DNA from: a virus
Length of the DNA: 64,000 nt
Virus record (IMG/VR): IMGVR_UViG_3300023170_000023
Location: 1-64,000 of that record
Direction: 5' to 3' (one strand)
Shown: piece after piece, positions 10,601-23,300 of the stretch
Numbering within the stretch: the first letter of the stretch is position 1
Layout of the letters: the number at the start of each line of letters is the position of its first letter
Notes under the pieces: generated by a model
Seen by the model: only the letters and a program-made list of their open reading frames with translations
The model's database searches: none
What the model was told of the DNA's origin: nothing
Program-made: the position numbers and the translations under genes

Positions 10601-13600
10601 CGGTAGAAACTACACTATCATCTTCGAGTCCTGCTACCGTAAGATTGTTGTTTCTATTTGTGAGGTTTTCAAGAACCAACCCGCCCTGAATCGTGACCTT
10701 ACGTGAAGTCGTAGCATTATGATCTGTGACATACTGAAGATTAACAATGTCTAACAGATCACCAAGCGTATAGTATTGCGCACTGTCATTAGCAGTGAGA
10801 GACATAATCTCTATATTGTCATTTGATCCGCTCAGATTCCTTGAAATGTTAAACGACGCACCACCATTAAAGTAAACTGGGATAGTAGTCGTTCTACCGT
10901 TTTCTGTAACGTCTTGTAACGTAGGTCCAGTGAAAATATAAGCAGGAACATCTCTTGCTTGTACTTCTCCTGAAGGATCGATGGTTAATACCGTATCGTC
11001 TTCGACCCCCACGAGACTTGAAAGGTTGAGTCCACCAACAATAGCAGTAGAATCTAAAGTTGTAACACCGTCTACATTAAGATCACCGCCTACTTGTAAA
11101 CTAGGAACTACAAGATCTTTATTGAACGTGAAGTCATCGTTGACAGATCCATAAAGAAGTGTAGCAGATCCGTCTGCACCAAGATTAACTGTAATACCAC
11201 CACCGTCAGCGTCTGACTTAACGAGTGCGCTATCTGCCAAAGTGATATTAACATCGTTAACAGAGAGGACGGTGCTATTGATAATAGTTTGAGTACCCTC
11301 GACTCTCATGTCACCAAGAACAACAAGTTCGTTAACTGTGACTGAATCTAAAGTAGAAGCACCAGCGATATTAAGACCACCTGTCCCTGTTAGAATAATA
11401 TCCCTACCTGATTGATTATTGTTGGCAAGAACATCGTCTAATCCTAGAGCAGTTCCGTCTAAGATGTTAGCATTAACTGTTAGATATTCGACACTATCTC
11501 CTGCAGGAGTTTGTAACACCAGCAAGTTATAAGTTGCAGCGGTTGTTACAGGATCCGCAATGGTAGATATACCACCGTTCAAATACAACGGGGTAGTTGT
11601 CGTATTAAATCCAGCGGGTCTCGTAGGATCTGTTACAGTTTCTAAAGTCTCTCCGGTAAATGCAGTTGATTCTATAGACCTTCTTTGAACTTCGTTCTCA
11701 GCATCAATGATAAGAACGTCGAGAGCAGTAGGATCGCCTTGTAAGTTAGTGAGATTAAGTCCACCGTCGATATTAGTAGAGTCTAAAGTTGTGGTACCGT
11801 CTACATCAAAATTACCAAGAACGTCGAGACCTTGATTAACTTGAACATTCTGAACAAGCAGTTTGGTGTTTCCATTATCCCATTGTAAATTGTCGTTAAA
11901 GGTTAACTTGCCGCCAGTAGTTGCGTAAGGAATTCTTCCTGCCGTGATATCTGAAACCGTGATTCCAGCAACAGTTGTTTCGCCTGCTTCTAAAATATCT
12001 GTAACAGTAAGATCGCCATCTATAGTCGTAGAGTCTAAAGTAGTGGTTCCACCAACATCGAAATTAACTAACGTTTGAAGAGTAGTTCCATCAAACGTTA
12101 GATTTGCGTCAACCTCTAACTCTCCACCGGGTCCTGTAAAGACTATCGCATCATTAGTGTTAAGATTGGTAACAGAAAGCGGACCCTGAATAGTTGCAGA
12201 GTCGGTAACACGAAGAACGGTTGAGGTTGCAGATTCAACTAGGATGCCGTTTGCAATCATCCTTCGATCAGTTTCGTTCCCTCTTTCGGTGACAGATTGT
12301 AAAGTATCATCTTCACCGTCAAGGAGATTATTGTTTAATTCACGAAGAATTACTTTACCAAGGGTATCATCGTATACTAAGAAACGATTGAAAGTATTAG
12401 TACCCGTTTCAATGACAGCAGAGTCTATTAAGAAACCGATACCTGCAGCATTGTTAATAACCAATCCACCTACAGTGATTGAGTGATCCGTGCTATCACC
12501 AAAACCAGAGGATGATGATGGATCCGCTTGATCTGTTACTGACTGTAAAGTGTCTAGTTCTGTTCCTGTGAACGCAATAGTGTTAAGATTAACAAACCCT
12601 ACAGAGTCACCGCCACCGATTGCTAAAACTCTTGGTTCGTTGACTGCTCCAAGGTCTCCACGGTTACCTAATATAAAGTTCCCCGTAAGTTCCATTTCTT
12701 GGTTAGACGTGCCATCATTACCTAATACAAAGTCAAGGGTTACTAGTGAACTATTGAAAGCAATATCTTCAGCAAGTCTTACACCAACAATTGCACTGTC
12801 TCCAATACCAAAAGTTTCTGCGACCAATACGGTGTTGGTGCCGTTGCGAGTTTGCAGAGGTTGATCGTTTACAGTTCCTCTTAGTTTAACTGTGTTGCTG
12901 AATATAACACGGTTTCCTGTTTCCCCTGTATCGTATCCTACCTCTTGTCTTCCGGAAACTGAATGTAATGTTTCGAAAGTATCATCGAGGTTTGTAACTT
13001 CAATGTTTACTACTTCGTATTCTTTAGAAATTGAATTCCATTTAACTAAAGGAACAGTTCCGGATCCGGGAAGATTTCCCGTAGTCGGATTTACAACATC
13101 AATTTTATTAACTCGAATATCATCAGTTGTACTATCAAAGATAGCAAGGTCTCTAAGATCACGATAACCAATAGAGTCATCGATGCTCTCTATAACTAAA
13201 CCTTTACGATAAGAAGTTTTACTGACTCCTCTGTCTTTTGGAAGTTGTCCGAACTGTAAAAACGTTGCGCGGATACCTTTATCTGTGGTAGCACCAAAAC
13301 GACCCGACGAACCTTGATCTCCTGCAGCAATAGATTGCTCTACTACTTGTTGTAGGGTAGGAGCAGTAAAGTTTGTAAAGTTGAATAGACGTGAACCTAC
13401 ACTATCTGCGTCACCAAGAACAACCAAACGAATAGAATTTAATCCTGTGAATCCAGAACCAAAAGTATTACCGTCGAGGTTAACGCTTCCGGCTGCGCCG
13501 AATTGAACAGCGTTATCAAATCGTGAATACCCATCCACTTGCATGGAGTTTTCTGCTTCAATTCTCAGAGCATACACTGTGCCCGGAAAAACATCTGCTC

Positions 13601-14015
13601 CTGTAGAACCTATCTCTTGTAATACAATACCTTGGTCAGTTGTGTTACCGCCTTGGGTTACAATCTGAAGGTTTAGGTCTGTGAAATCACTAAACGCTAA
13701 GTCACCTAATTGTCTAAAACCAACACTATCATCACCGGGATCAAAGGGATTAGTCTTTAATATTAAAGCAAAGTCATCATTCACTTCCGCTTCGGGAAGT
13801 TGGCCGTCTTCAAACAGAAGTCCATTTAAAATGGGTTTTTTAGTAAACCCACGGGTACCATCAGCGTTAGAAAAGAATAAACTATTATCGCTGTCTGGGT
13901 TACCCGGATTAGGTTCTGCTTGCTCTAAGGAAAGGTATTGATAACGATCTGCGTCCAGTTCGTCAACAGGTCTCCTAATAACCTTCCCTGCGAGTGATAT
14001 GAGTCTCTTAGCCAT
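7599..14015 (-). CDS. Very large modular tail-fibre-like protein (2138 aa)
   Basis: A 2138-residue virion protein built of many related beta-rich modules. Two motifs recur: one around VDGTTTLDSTTIDGDLTVT (several close copies between about 690 and 1130), and one around F-x-G-x-TLQxVTE...G(D/N)xT(D/T) followed by a short strand (many copies). These alternating modules look like a trimeric beta-structured fibre shaft. The C-terminal part (about 1650-2138) is non-repetitive and ends in a segment like YDSAGAVLWGNV, as found at the ends of phage fibre proteins. The TLDSTT module is shared with the 915-aa protein at 26906-29653, so the two probably exchange or share domains. It overlaps the 123-aa gene upstream by 8 bases. 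Receptor binding is inferred; no enzyme domain is visible. Confidence 0.7.
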   Translation of the reverse strand: MAKRLISLAGKVIRRPVDELDADRYQYLSLEQAEPNPGNPDSDNSLFFSNADGTRGFTKKPILNGLLFEDGQLPEAEVNDDFALILKTNPFDPGDDSVGFRQLGDLAFSDFTDLNLQIVTQGGNTTDQGIVLQEIGSTGADVFPGTVYALRIEAENSMQVDGYSRFDNAVQFGAAGSVNLDGNTFGSGFTGLNSIRLVVLGDADSVGSRLFNFTNFTAPTLQQVVEQSIAAGDQGSSGRFGATTDKGIRATFLQFGQLPKDRGVSKTSYRKGLVIESIDDSIGYRDLRDLAIFDSTTDDIRVNKIDVVNPTTGNLPGSGTVPLVKWNSISKEYEVVNIEVTNLDDTFETLHSVSGRQEVGYDTGETGNRVIFSNTVKLRGTVNDQPLQTRNGTNTVLVAETFGIGDSAIVGVRLAEDIAFNSSLVTLDFVLGNDGTSNQEMELTGNFILGNRGDLGAVNEPRVLAIGGGDSVGFVNLNTIAFTGTELDTLQSVTDQADPSSSSGFGDSTDHSITVGGLVINNAAGIGFLIDSAVIETGTNTFNRFLVYDDTLGKVILRELNNNLLDGEDDTLQSVTERGNETDRRMIANGILVESATSTVLRVTDSATIQGPLSVTNLNTNDAIVFTGPGGELEVDANLTFDGTTLQTLVNFDVGGTTTLDSTTIDGDLTVTDILEAGETTVAGITVSDITAGRIPYATTGGKLTFNDNLQWDNGNTKLLVQNVQVNQGLDVLGNFDVDGTTTLDSTNIDGGLNLTNLQGDPTALDVLIIDAENEVQRRSIESTAFTGETLETVTDPTRPAGFNTTTTPLYLNGGISTIADPVTTAATYNLLVLQTPAGDSVEYLTVNANILDGTALGLDDVLANNNQSGRDIILTGTGGLNIAGASTLDSVTVNELVVLGDMRVEGTQTIINSTVLSVNDVNITLADSALVKSDADGGGITVNLGADGSATLLYGSVNDDFTFNKDLVVPSLQVGGDLNVDGVTTLDSTAIVGGLNLSSLVGVEDDTVLTIDPSGEVQARDVPAYIFTGPTLQDVTENGRTTTIPVYFNGGASFNISRNLSGSNDNIEIMSLTANDSAQYYTLGDLLDIVNLQYVTDHNATTSRKVTIQGGLVLENLTNRNNNLTVAGLEDDSVVSTVLETTAFEPLANFTIDAAVVRGSNAMAQRLSASSSIDLDGGFTAALTNPGTPTGQFDVIRLADAGGTDSAFRVTLNSGATQPLEEFTWAFTLEQGDSSGGYEVHVNDGLWIDRTQITNQSPWSTSLQVPVFHPDPSTAAVGDSDRIGRRTLGTVANRDDNEITLSYVTSHGQTALSNGTENWSQTTDNVIIGKLKMQADNWTGVSKYTGTQNALFYNVAHDSVGYRALGDLAFENGQTLYQVTNFPDGATFSGVGDSTDQWLKMKGITITNANQIYIKRGNFPLLSTDAALMWDSDTDQVGYRKLSDAAFLDPTLQAVTEAGDSTDILSTFGGGLELPPGGTTLLDGAAINTTDPQAANFWQMLVINTDTNRVARGQIGVINQNTPTETLKTVTNYGASLTTSGIDSTNENVAFTGDFYLTNLANDATKTQVIVQDEATGKLFYAGVDEFLQQSTLDTVAAAGNKTQHPIAASDVYLRYNPGGVFADTPVGTAFSGEYKAALLGRQGGTRLQVDSAEVSGNIVALNKLSVGSTINAQNGTITAEGEIMSRGSTPRLSLRYDSGGADEIEYRLDGGQSVVQMNIGGTTTFPWFFKPVSKEFGIYASNFFPSYNPMMSFKRDELSGAPSITANERLIVEDSATFNFLTTHNDRVNLRDAFFDIDNLGVTRYRFSAGANFVENVAVTTAASLAGFTEISGNGANESIVSLTRHSNNEFGSYLVLAKNRGDSAFDLSPIQNGDQLGSIIWNGVDNTSQSIGASLRVVANDTVSSGNLPTKFQFSTYPSNTESIDLEIDDNYVTTPHSINMGNFLTINNEANGTSSGINVKTDVSNTISHFIAFDSADNGSGDSFTKMRFGVKSIADGFVTNQLILDGQNGASITTDYSSTDFKLDNRTNGAATASKLLFTSGNSTSATQEYEYAEIRTVFTERTAGSETARMELRVAGNDFGAAGTRVKIDSAGEVLVTDTEKLKLDTGVKLQDANDRTLVIYDSAGAVLWGNV

Positions 14016-14379
14016 TTAATGATTCCAAGTAACTTAACGTCAATTCTAATTTACCCGCTTGTTCACACCAAACCGCAATCTGGTTTCCTTCTTGCACAAC
14101 TAATTTTCCTGTTAGCGGAGAAACAGCATCGAATGCCTGAACAGAAAAGTCTTTCACTAGAAAGGTAGACGTGTCTGTTCCAACATCGTGATGAATAAAG
14201 TTAACGTTATAAGACGCATCGTTCGCTGTGTTCGAAATTTGTGCCATCAGAATAATTGCCGAAACTCCAGCAGGAACTGTATACACAACGTCTGTACCAC
14301 GTGCTTTAAGAGCATCCGTAGGATCTTTATCTTGGATAATAAATGTTTTTGTTTTAAATTGATTTAATGGAGTTGCCAT
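14008..14379 (-). CDS. Small beta-rich virion protein (123 aa)
   Basis: A 123-residue protein with no recognised enzymatic motif. Alternating hydrophobic segments (VVYTVPAGVSAIILMAQISN; STFLVKDFSVQAF; GNQIAVWCEQAGKLELTLSYLE) suggest a compact beta-sandwich. It sits between two giant fibre-type genes, one base from the upstream gene and overlapping the downstream gene by 8 bases, so it is translated with them. Small proteins of this type occur beside large structural genes in marine T4-like phages. A capping, connector or fibre-attachment role is possible but inferred only from position. Confidence 0.6.
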   Translation of the reverse strand: MATPLNQFKTKTFIIQDKDPTDALKARGTDVVYTVPAGVSAIILMAQISNTANDASYNVNFIHHDVGTDTSTFLVKDFSVQAFDAVSPLTGKLVVQEGNQIAVWCEQAGKLELTLSYLESLNG

Positions 14380-14380
14380 T

Positions 14381-17300
14381 TTATCCCTCTAATGCTAGAA
14401 TATATGGTGTTAACACCGCGAACAACGATCTGTCAAACGTTGTTCCTGTAATCGTTCCTGACTCACGGTTAATGGTCAAGTCTCCACCAATACGGAAGTC
14501 ACCAAGTTCGTCCGTAGCAGTGAAGTATACCAAACCAAAGTTAGGCGTTAATGATTCAGCAGAGTCAAATACAATTTCGTTTTCTTTCTTCGGTATACCG
14601 CCGTTCTGAGGAATAGCAGCAAACATGTTTGTACCCGAACCTACGAATTCAAACGTGTGTGAAGAAGCACTAATCAATGATCTCTGATGGAAATCTACTT
14701 TCTGTTCAGCACCTGCGTTTTTATTTAGTGGTGGTGCAATCGTCAATTCATAAGAACCTGTCTCTGGGAGAATAGAAGAATAAGTGAATACTGCACCATT
14801 ATCTCCTTCAACGGTTCTCTTATCTGCACTTACTGCAATGTAATCACCTGTTCCACCAATAGTAGCATATCTACCGAAACGATCATCCGCAGTGCTACCA
14901 TTACCGTCACCCACTTTTTGAACTGTTTGTGGTTTGATCATAGCGACTTCAGACCAGTTTGTTCCTGCACGTTCTACCATATATACCGCACACGAATCAT
15001 TTAAATCGTTTCTAGGATTCTGTCCGACAATAACCAAGTCACCTTTAGTGTTCATATCAATAGTAGTACCAAACCCTTGGTCTGTTCGAGCATCCCTTGG
15101 GTATACTAATTCCTGCAGACTCCAAGAACCTTCATTAAACCGATAAAGTTCTACACCGCCTGAATTAGGATGATAACCAAAGATGTAATCAAAGTTACCG
15201 TCAATGGTCCCAGTTGTTGGATTGGATAACTCTAACGTATTACCTACAATATCAACAATCGTCGTATTATCAGGGATTCGCGTGTCTTTGCTAGTATACT
15301 CAATGGTTGTAGCAGAAGAGGCATAGACCCTTTGTCCAATCTCAAACTTACTTGCATCATTAACCTGAAGGAAAACGCTTCCCGTTGCTTGAGAAGGAGC
15401 AGAATCTATCGCAGTTAGAGCAGTCTGTGAAGAAGTGAAGGCAGCATAACCGTTAGTCTTGTTCATCACTATTTCAAAATCTGCTTCGTCATTTTGTGCT
15501 AACTGAGACGTAACGTTTTGTGAGATACTATAGTTTCCGAACTGATTCTTAGTATAATAGTAATGAGTATTTCCTCTCCACGAAACAAGAACTGCTATAC
15601 CATCCTCATTGATTGTGGTTCGAGGAGCAAGTGCTGCAGTGCCTTTCGGGAACAAAAGTTTCTGTTTGAATTGGTAACCATTAACATCGTTAGCAGAATC
15701 TCTTCCCCAAATCTGCACCGAACCAGAAATGAATCCAGCATCTGAGTCTGCTCTATTAGAAAGCAACAATGTGTTACCATCAGCAGACAATGACATTCTA
15801 TCGCCTAACCTTCTATTTGTATTCGGATTTGGTGAAGAAGAAACAGAATCTTGAATAAATTGAACCTGATTCCACAATGAAGTGTCAACGCTATCTTGAT
15901 GATAAACATATGCACCACCGTATTGAGTTAGACCTACACCGCCAACAACGTGACGGTTAGCAGGAGCAGCAACTACAATTGTAGTCCCATCTTCGCTCAT
16001 TACAATCTGTTGTCCGAATGCATCAGAATCCGCAGCATTGTTTACCGGGTTAGTAGGAACAATCGTTGATGTGTTAGTCCATGCCAAAACATCACGATTT
16101 AGTATTTCTACATTACGTTCTTCGATGTTTGCAAAGGCAAGAACTTGATCGTTCTTAGACATGCGCACACCAAACCCTGTACCAAAATCCGCTGGATCGT
16201 TAGAAGCGATTTTAATTTGATCTTCATTTCCTGACACAGACCAGTTCTGCAAAATCTCGTCTGAAACATTTAGAATCGTATAGTAATACGAATCAGTAGA
16301 AAATTTAATTGCATCGTTATAGTTCGGAGTTTTAAAATCTCCAAGGTTCAATGAGTAGTTTGCTGAGTCTGTATTAAGAATGCCGTTAACTCGAATGATA
16401 TCATCGTTCAAGTTGTAATCTGCATGCAACGAACCATTGTAGATAGACTTAGATCCACCCGTTGCAACGAGACCAAAGTCTCCAAACGATGAGTTCGAGT
16501 TTGTGATCGAGCACTGGGCACCCGACTCTGCTTTGATCGAAGTTGACGTGGAAATCGTGAAGCACGATACCAACTGTGCATATGCACGTTCTTTCAGCAG
16601 AACTCCAATACCGTCTGCGTTGAACTGAGTGAATGCGTCAAGAACCATTGAGCGAAGACCAGACACTTTAGATCCATCGATCTTCATACCGATACCTGAT
16701 GTAGTCAACGAAGTACAGTTCTGAACATAAGGCGATTGTGTGATAAACGGACCTGTAATATTATCGTTGCGTGGATCGAACGCGACACACGCTGCACCGT
16801 TCTGATGATCACGGAATGTAATCTCTTTAACGTAACAACCGTTATCAACCCAGAAGATATCGCTATCTACGTTACGAGGACGAATAGTCGTTGATCGTAA
16901 TGCGTCTCCGATGATAGCAGTCTTCGGAGGAAGTTTGATTGGATTGTTGACGGTGTAGTCACCAGACTTCAAGAAGATCGTAGTGTCTGCCCCTTGGTTA
17001 TCAGAAACTGCCAAAGACTGTGTAATAATTGTTTGTCTTACAGACGTAACAACTGGGTCTTTATTAAACTCTGTAAACGCTTCATAAATGTCTGGGTATG
17101 TAATCTTAATACCCAAAGCGATAGGATCTGGGAATGTTAAAGTATTAAACCCAACTGCTAGATCGAAAGGATAGTTATACTGATAAAGTTCACCATTAGG
17201 ACCAAAGAAATCACCAATTTGGAAAATACCAGTCGAAGATTGTTCTAACGCATGAATAATCAGGTCTAACAGATTTCCTACACGAGTTAAGTGTACACCA

Positions 17301-20300
17301 GAAACTCCTTGAGTTCCGATAATAATTTTAAGTTGCTCATATGCTGCTACGGTTGCAGCAAGTTCGCTATCTCCTAAGATGTCTGCATACCCTTTGTTGA
17401 ACACAGAGAAGTATGAACGCATAGAATATGAAGTAGCACTGTTACCACCATACTTAAGATCGTAAACCAAACCGTCTACAATATAACCAACGTCTCTTCG
17501 ACAAGTTGCTTGATCATAGGAGTAGGTTGGGAATACAGAATTTGCATAGAAAACTGTTTGTTGTTGCAGAGTCGTTTTGTTCGTATGGAACAATGCTGCC
17601 TGTCCTGATATAGCAGGAAGTGTAACAGTAACTAACTCATCAACTGAAGGAGATGCAGGAGGAGTGATCTGAATCGCATTGATGATAATATCAAGCAATT
17701 GGTTTACACGAGTTTCTTCTGCACTCGTCGAGATATATGAGTTTGCAAAGACTTTGAGTTGTTCGTATGCGGCAACTGAAGCAACGATTTCTCCGTCACC
17801 TAACTGATTAGTCCAGTTATCCGCTTGTCCATCTAGATCTTCGTAAGTAGTACCACCTTCTATATCAAGGTCCGTCCCTACCCAGTAAGAACGTGCGTTG
17901 GTGTCAGAAGCAAAGGTGCCACCGAAAAGAATATCATGAGTCAAAGCATCTACGATATAACCAACGTCTCTTTCACACTTGTCTTGGTTATATTCTAACG
18001 AATCGTAATTCTGTTGAATCCACGTGATGATCTGACGCTGCATCTTTCTTCGATTAACGATGAGTGCGTTTGCAGCATTTCTCTTATCAGCATCTTCTTG
18101 ACCTGTCCCATCAAAGAATATTGGATCTCCGTCTTCTGCACCATAGGCACCTGTTTCTTCAAGGAGGTCTGTGATTTCTTTTGCACGTGCAGTAATGAAA
18201 GTTTGACTGGCTTCTGTCAATCCTGCCGTAGCATTGATTTGATCACGTAAGTAATTGATCGAATCAACTGTATATTGTAACTGATCTGATTGAACTTTTT
18301 GTGCATTACCTCGCTGATAAGCAAGACCTGCGGTTATGCTATTATAGTTCGTATTGTTTTGTAAATCAAGTGCGATTGCATCGACGATCAATCCCGTGTC
18401 TCTTTCACACTTATGCTGATCAAAGTTAGAAACAATCGTAGAGTCGTTTACGTAATCGATAACTCTGTTCTGAATTGCTCCAGTATCGTTCTTGATCAGA
18501 TCATAATTTGTAGTATCGAATCCTGTGGTGTCGATATCGACTTCAGCAGGAATATCATCGATGCCACCAGCAGCGATAACATTAGTCACGATAGCGATGA
18601 GTTCATCGACTCGTACATCTTCTGTTACGTTAGGTAATAGTTTAACTCTTCTTGCATAATCATTGTATGCATCTATGGTTGGAAGAGATTCTCCTACACC
18701 CAATTGATTTTGAGTACCGACAAAGTATGATTTCGCAACGTTCCTCATAGCAGAGTTGCCACCGTATGTCAAGTCGGCAATGAGTGCTTCCGTTAAGAAG
18801 AGAGTGTCTCTTTCACACTTAGCAACGTTATATCCAACAAAAGTATTGACATAGTCGATAACTTCTGTTTGTGTAGCAGTAATTGCTGTGTTGAGAGCAT
18901 CATACTCAGTAGAGTTTAGTCCGGTTCTGTCAATGTCAATCTCAGCAGCAAGGTTGTCTAAACTCTGATCGTTGACAACTGTGATGATAATATCAAGCAA
19001 GTTAGAGATGTAAGTTTCTTCAGGTGTTGTTGCTACTACTGCATTAATTAAAGTCTTTAAGTTCTCGTATGCAGAAGCAGTAGCAAACACCTCACCAGAA
19101 CCTAATTGAGAGATGGCACCAACATAATATGACTTAGCATTGGTAATTGTTGCTGAGTTGCCACCATACTGAACGTCATGAGAAAGAGCATCAAGGATGT
19201 ACCCAACGTCTCTTTCACACTTGTCTTGATCATAGAACGAGAAGTTATCCCTTCCATACTCGATAGTATCGTTAATTATAGTAGCTTCAGATGTATTGAT
19301 TTCGTTCCATTCCGTCAAAGAAAGTCCTGCAGTGTCTATTTCTACTTCCGCTGGAATGCCAGAAGTATTTCCTGCAGAGATCACATCTCTTACGATATCA
19401 ACAAGGGTTGCGACCCTAGCGTCTTCGAACACGTTAATTAGTAATTGAATGTTGCTCTTTAAAACTTCGTAGGCAGCGACTGTAGGTAGTTCTTCCTGAG
19501 ATCCTAACTGAGAGTTAGTTCCTGAGAAATAAGCAAGCGCAGCAGTTCTACATGCCGTGTTTCCACCGTACAAAAGATCGTGACTAATTGCGTCAATTAA
19601 AAATCCGGTGTCTCTTCGACATGCGACTTGATCATATACTAATTCAGGGTAGTAAGTATCAAGATAGTTAGTAGTATCGTCAATTAAAACCTGACGGTTC
19701 GCTTGCACTTCTTGACTCTGAGCAGCACGTCCAGCAACGTTTGCATAAGTTCCGTTAACTGGATACGTAATGCTTGTGTGCGGTGTTGTTGTCGTGCCGT
19801 TAAGAACATCGATTACACGACCAAACAAAGTGTCAACCGTAGCATCGCTGGACACATTTGGCAGTGCTTTGATTTGATCTCTTGCGTATTCTACTAATGC
19901 TATGGTAACATCTCGTTGATCGCTCAAAACATATGCTGAAGTAGATCGCAAATATGAATTAGCAGCAGTCAACGTGTTGTAATCTGTACCAAGAACGAGG
20001 TCTCTTCGAACAGCGTCGATTATAAGAGACAAGTCTCTTTCGCAGGTTGTACCTAAACCGCTAAAGTTGTCGTTGATATATTCTGTAGTATCTGATATAA
20101 TCGACGCACGATTCGACTGAATTGCCGCCGCTGCAGCGATTCTGTTTGCAGTTTGGTATACAGATCCAACTGTGTTTGGATAGTTGATAGAAGGATATAC
20201 AGGAGGTGTGTCACTGATGTAACTAGTGATACGAGCGAAAAGCGTGTCAATAGTAGCATCACTTGTGACATCTGTCAAGTCTTTCAAATAATCTCTTGCT

Positions 20301-23300
20301 ACGTTGACAGCGTCAATAGTAATTTGTTTTTGATCGCTCAGAACATATGCAGAGTTTGCTCTTTGATATGCATTACCTGCCGTGTTTGTGTTGTAATCTG
20401 TACCCAGAATTAAATCTCTAGATACCGCTTTGATAATTTCTTCAACATCACGGGAACACTTATCTACATCATATTCGAATCCTATACCATCATAGTTCTC
20501 GAAAATATATGTTGTAGTATCATCAATAAGAGTTTGATAATTGTTTATAATGTCTTGCGCTTGGGCAAATCTTGTGTTAGAATACGTTCCTGCTCCGGTA
20601 TCAACCCAACCACCAATAACTCCGGGTTCAGTAATAGTTCCGTTAAGAACATTAAGTACGTTGACAAACAGGTAGTTGAGATCTAGACCCGTAAGAGTAA
20701 AAATTTCATCCCTGACAAAATTGACTGCGTCTATCGTCGCTTGTTTCTGATCCGATAGAACGTAAGCAGAGTTTGCACGTAAGTATGCAAACCCAGCAGT
20801 TTTAGTCCAGAATGTAGTACCAAGAAGAAGGTCTCGTCTCACCGCATCAAGAATTAATCCTACGTCCCGAGCACACTTGCCTGCATCATATCCTGCTAGT
20901 TGTGTTGCCCAATTTAAATTGACATAGTCGATAGTTGCAGCTTGAGTTGCTGAGATTCCCGCTATTATAGCATCAAATTCTGTGGTGTCAAGTCCTGTTG
21001 TAACGACCTGAACTTCAGCAGGCAGACCAACTAGTCCGTTTTCGATAACATCCGTGATGACATCAAACTTTAATCCTGCAGCATTTTGCTCTAAGGTAGT
21101 AGCAATGATTGCTTGGGTTCTAGTTTTAAGATCGTTATAGGCAGCAACGGTTGCTTCAATTTCTCCGTTGCCTAATTGAAGCACACTACCTACGTAGTAA
21201 GCTTCTGCGTTAGTTCGGGTTGCAGTGTTACCACCGTATTGAACATCATGAGCAACAGCGTCTAGGATATACCCAGCATCTCGTGCACATGCTGCTTGGT
21301 CATAGAAAGAATAATTTGTTTGACCATACAGTAAAGTTGCATCACTAATAATAGTTTTGTTGTTTGTTATAGCATCAAATTCTGTAGTTGTCAACCCTGC
21401 GGTGCTAATATCTACTTCTGCGGGTACGCTATCAACATTACCTGCGGTGATCGCATCTCTGGTGATGTCTATAAGTTCTGCTACCCTAACATCTTCGGTG
21501 ACGTTTGTCAACCCTTGAATTTCAGAAATGAGATGTCCATATGCTTCAACGGTGATAGGACCTTCTCCGGTTCCTAACAATGAAACAGCAAACGAGTAGT
21601 ATGCTAAAGCAGCACTTCTCGAAGCGGAGTTGCCGCTATACAAAAGGTCATGCAACAAAGCATCAATTAAAAACCCTGTGTCTCTTTCGCATGCAGCAAC
21701 ATCATATCCAACGAAAGTGTTAACAAAGTCTATAACTACTTCTTGTGTTGATGTGATGTTAGATTGCAATTCGTCAAACTCTGTAGTGGTCAGTCCAGCA
21801 GTACTAACTTCTACTTCAGCAGGCAGACTATTTAAGTTGCCTGCAGTCAAAACTCCTGTTATAATATCAACCAATCCACCAACAACTGTTTGTTCAGCAG
21901 ACGTAGTGACCACCGAATTCAGTCTTGTTTTCAGATCATTGTAAGCAGCGATGGTTGCTTGAGTTTCGGTTTCACCTTCAGAGTTGACACCGGGTCCTAA
22001 TTGTGATACAGTGCCGACAAAATATGCTTCTGCATTAATTCTAGTACCTACGTTACCACCATACTTGACATCGTGTGCCAAAGCATCTAAGATATATCCT
22101 ACGTCTCGCTCACAAGCATCCTGATCGTAGTTCTGATAGAATTCTCTTCCGTGTGCGATGGTGTCGCTTGTAATAGTAGATTCCGCAGCAGTAATAGCAT
22201 CAAACTCTGTGGTAGTATAACCAGCAGTAGAAATCTCGCTGAGTGCAGCAATACTGTCCACATTACCTGCAGTGATTACACCAGTCGTAATACCGATAAG
22301 TTCGTCAACGCGAGCATCTTCTGAAACATTAGTGAGTGCCTTGATTCGTGTTGCCAAATCATTGTATGCTGCTACGGTTGCAGACTCTTCACCGGAACCA
22401 AGTTGTGCGGTTCCAAAAGAGAAGTATGCGAGTGCAGCATCTCTAGAAGCAGAGTTACCACCATAAGTCAAGTCCGCAATCAAAGCATCGATAATCATCC
22501 CCGTGTCTCTTTCACACGTTGCTACATCATAAACCAGTAACGGGAAGTTAACATTAATGTAAGCAGTAGTATCTGAGATCAAAAGTGCTCTGTTATTAAC
22601 AAGATCGTCTCGTTGCAGATCTCTTGAATTAGAACCTGCGTAGGTTCCTGTAATTGGGAACCCAGTTGGTACTTGAATGGTAGAAATCGTAGTGTCTAGA
22701 ATGTCAGTGACTCTCTTGAACAAAGTGTCAATCGTAGCATCACTAGTTACGTTAGGAAGTGCCTTGACTAAATCCCTAGCATATTCCACCAAAATTTTAG
22801 TTACGGCAGACTGTGTGCTTAAAACATAAGCGGAAGCACCACGCAGATAAGCGTTACCTGCAGTCAGAGTCCAGTAGTCAGATCCAGTCAAAAGATCTCT
22901 TTCTACTGCATCAAGGATTAACCCAAGGTCTCGCTCACACGTAGCACCAATATCTAAATCAAACCAGTTCTGACTGATATAGGTAGAAGTTCCTTCAATC
23001 AAAGTTTGACGGTTTGCTTGGATTGCTGCAGCAGCGGCAATACGATCAGCAGTTTGATATGTTGATCCAGCAGTCGTAGGATAATTGATTGTAGGATACG
23101 CAGGAGGCGTATCTGAAATGAAACTGGTTACTCTTGCAAACAGAGTAGTAATAGTAGCATCGCTAGTGATAGCAGGAAGTGCTATCAAAGTATCTCTTGC
23201 AAGATTTACTGCATCAATTGTAATTTGCTTTTGGTCACTCAGAACGTAAGCAGAGTTTGCTCTTTGATAAGCGTTACCAGCAGTGTATGTATTGTAATCG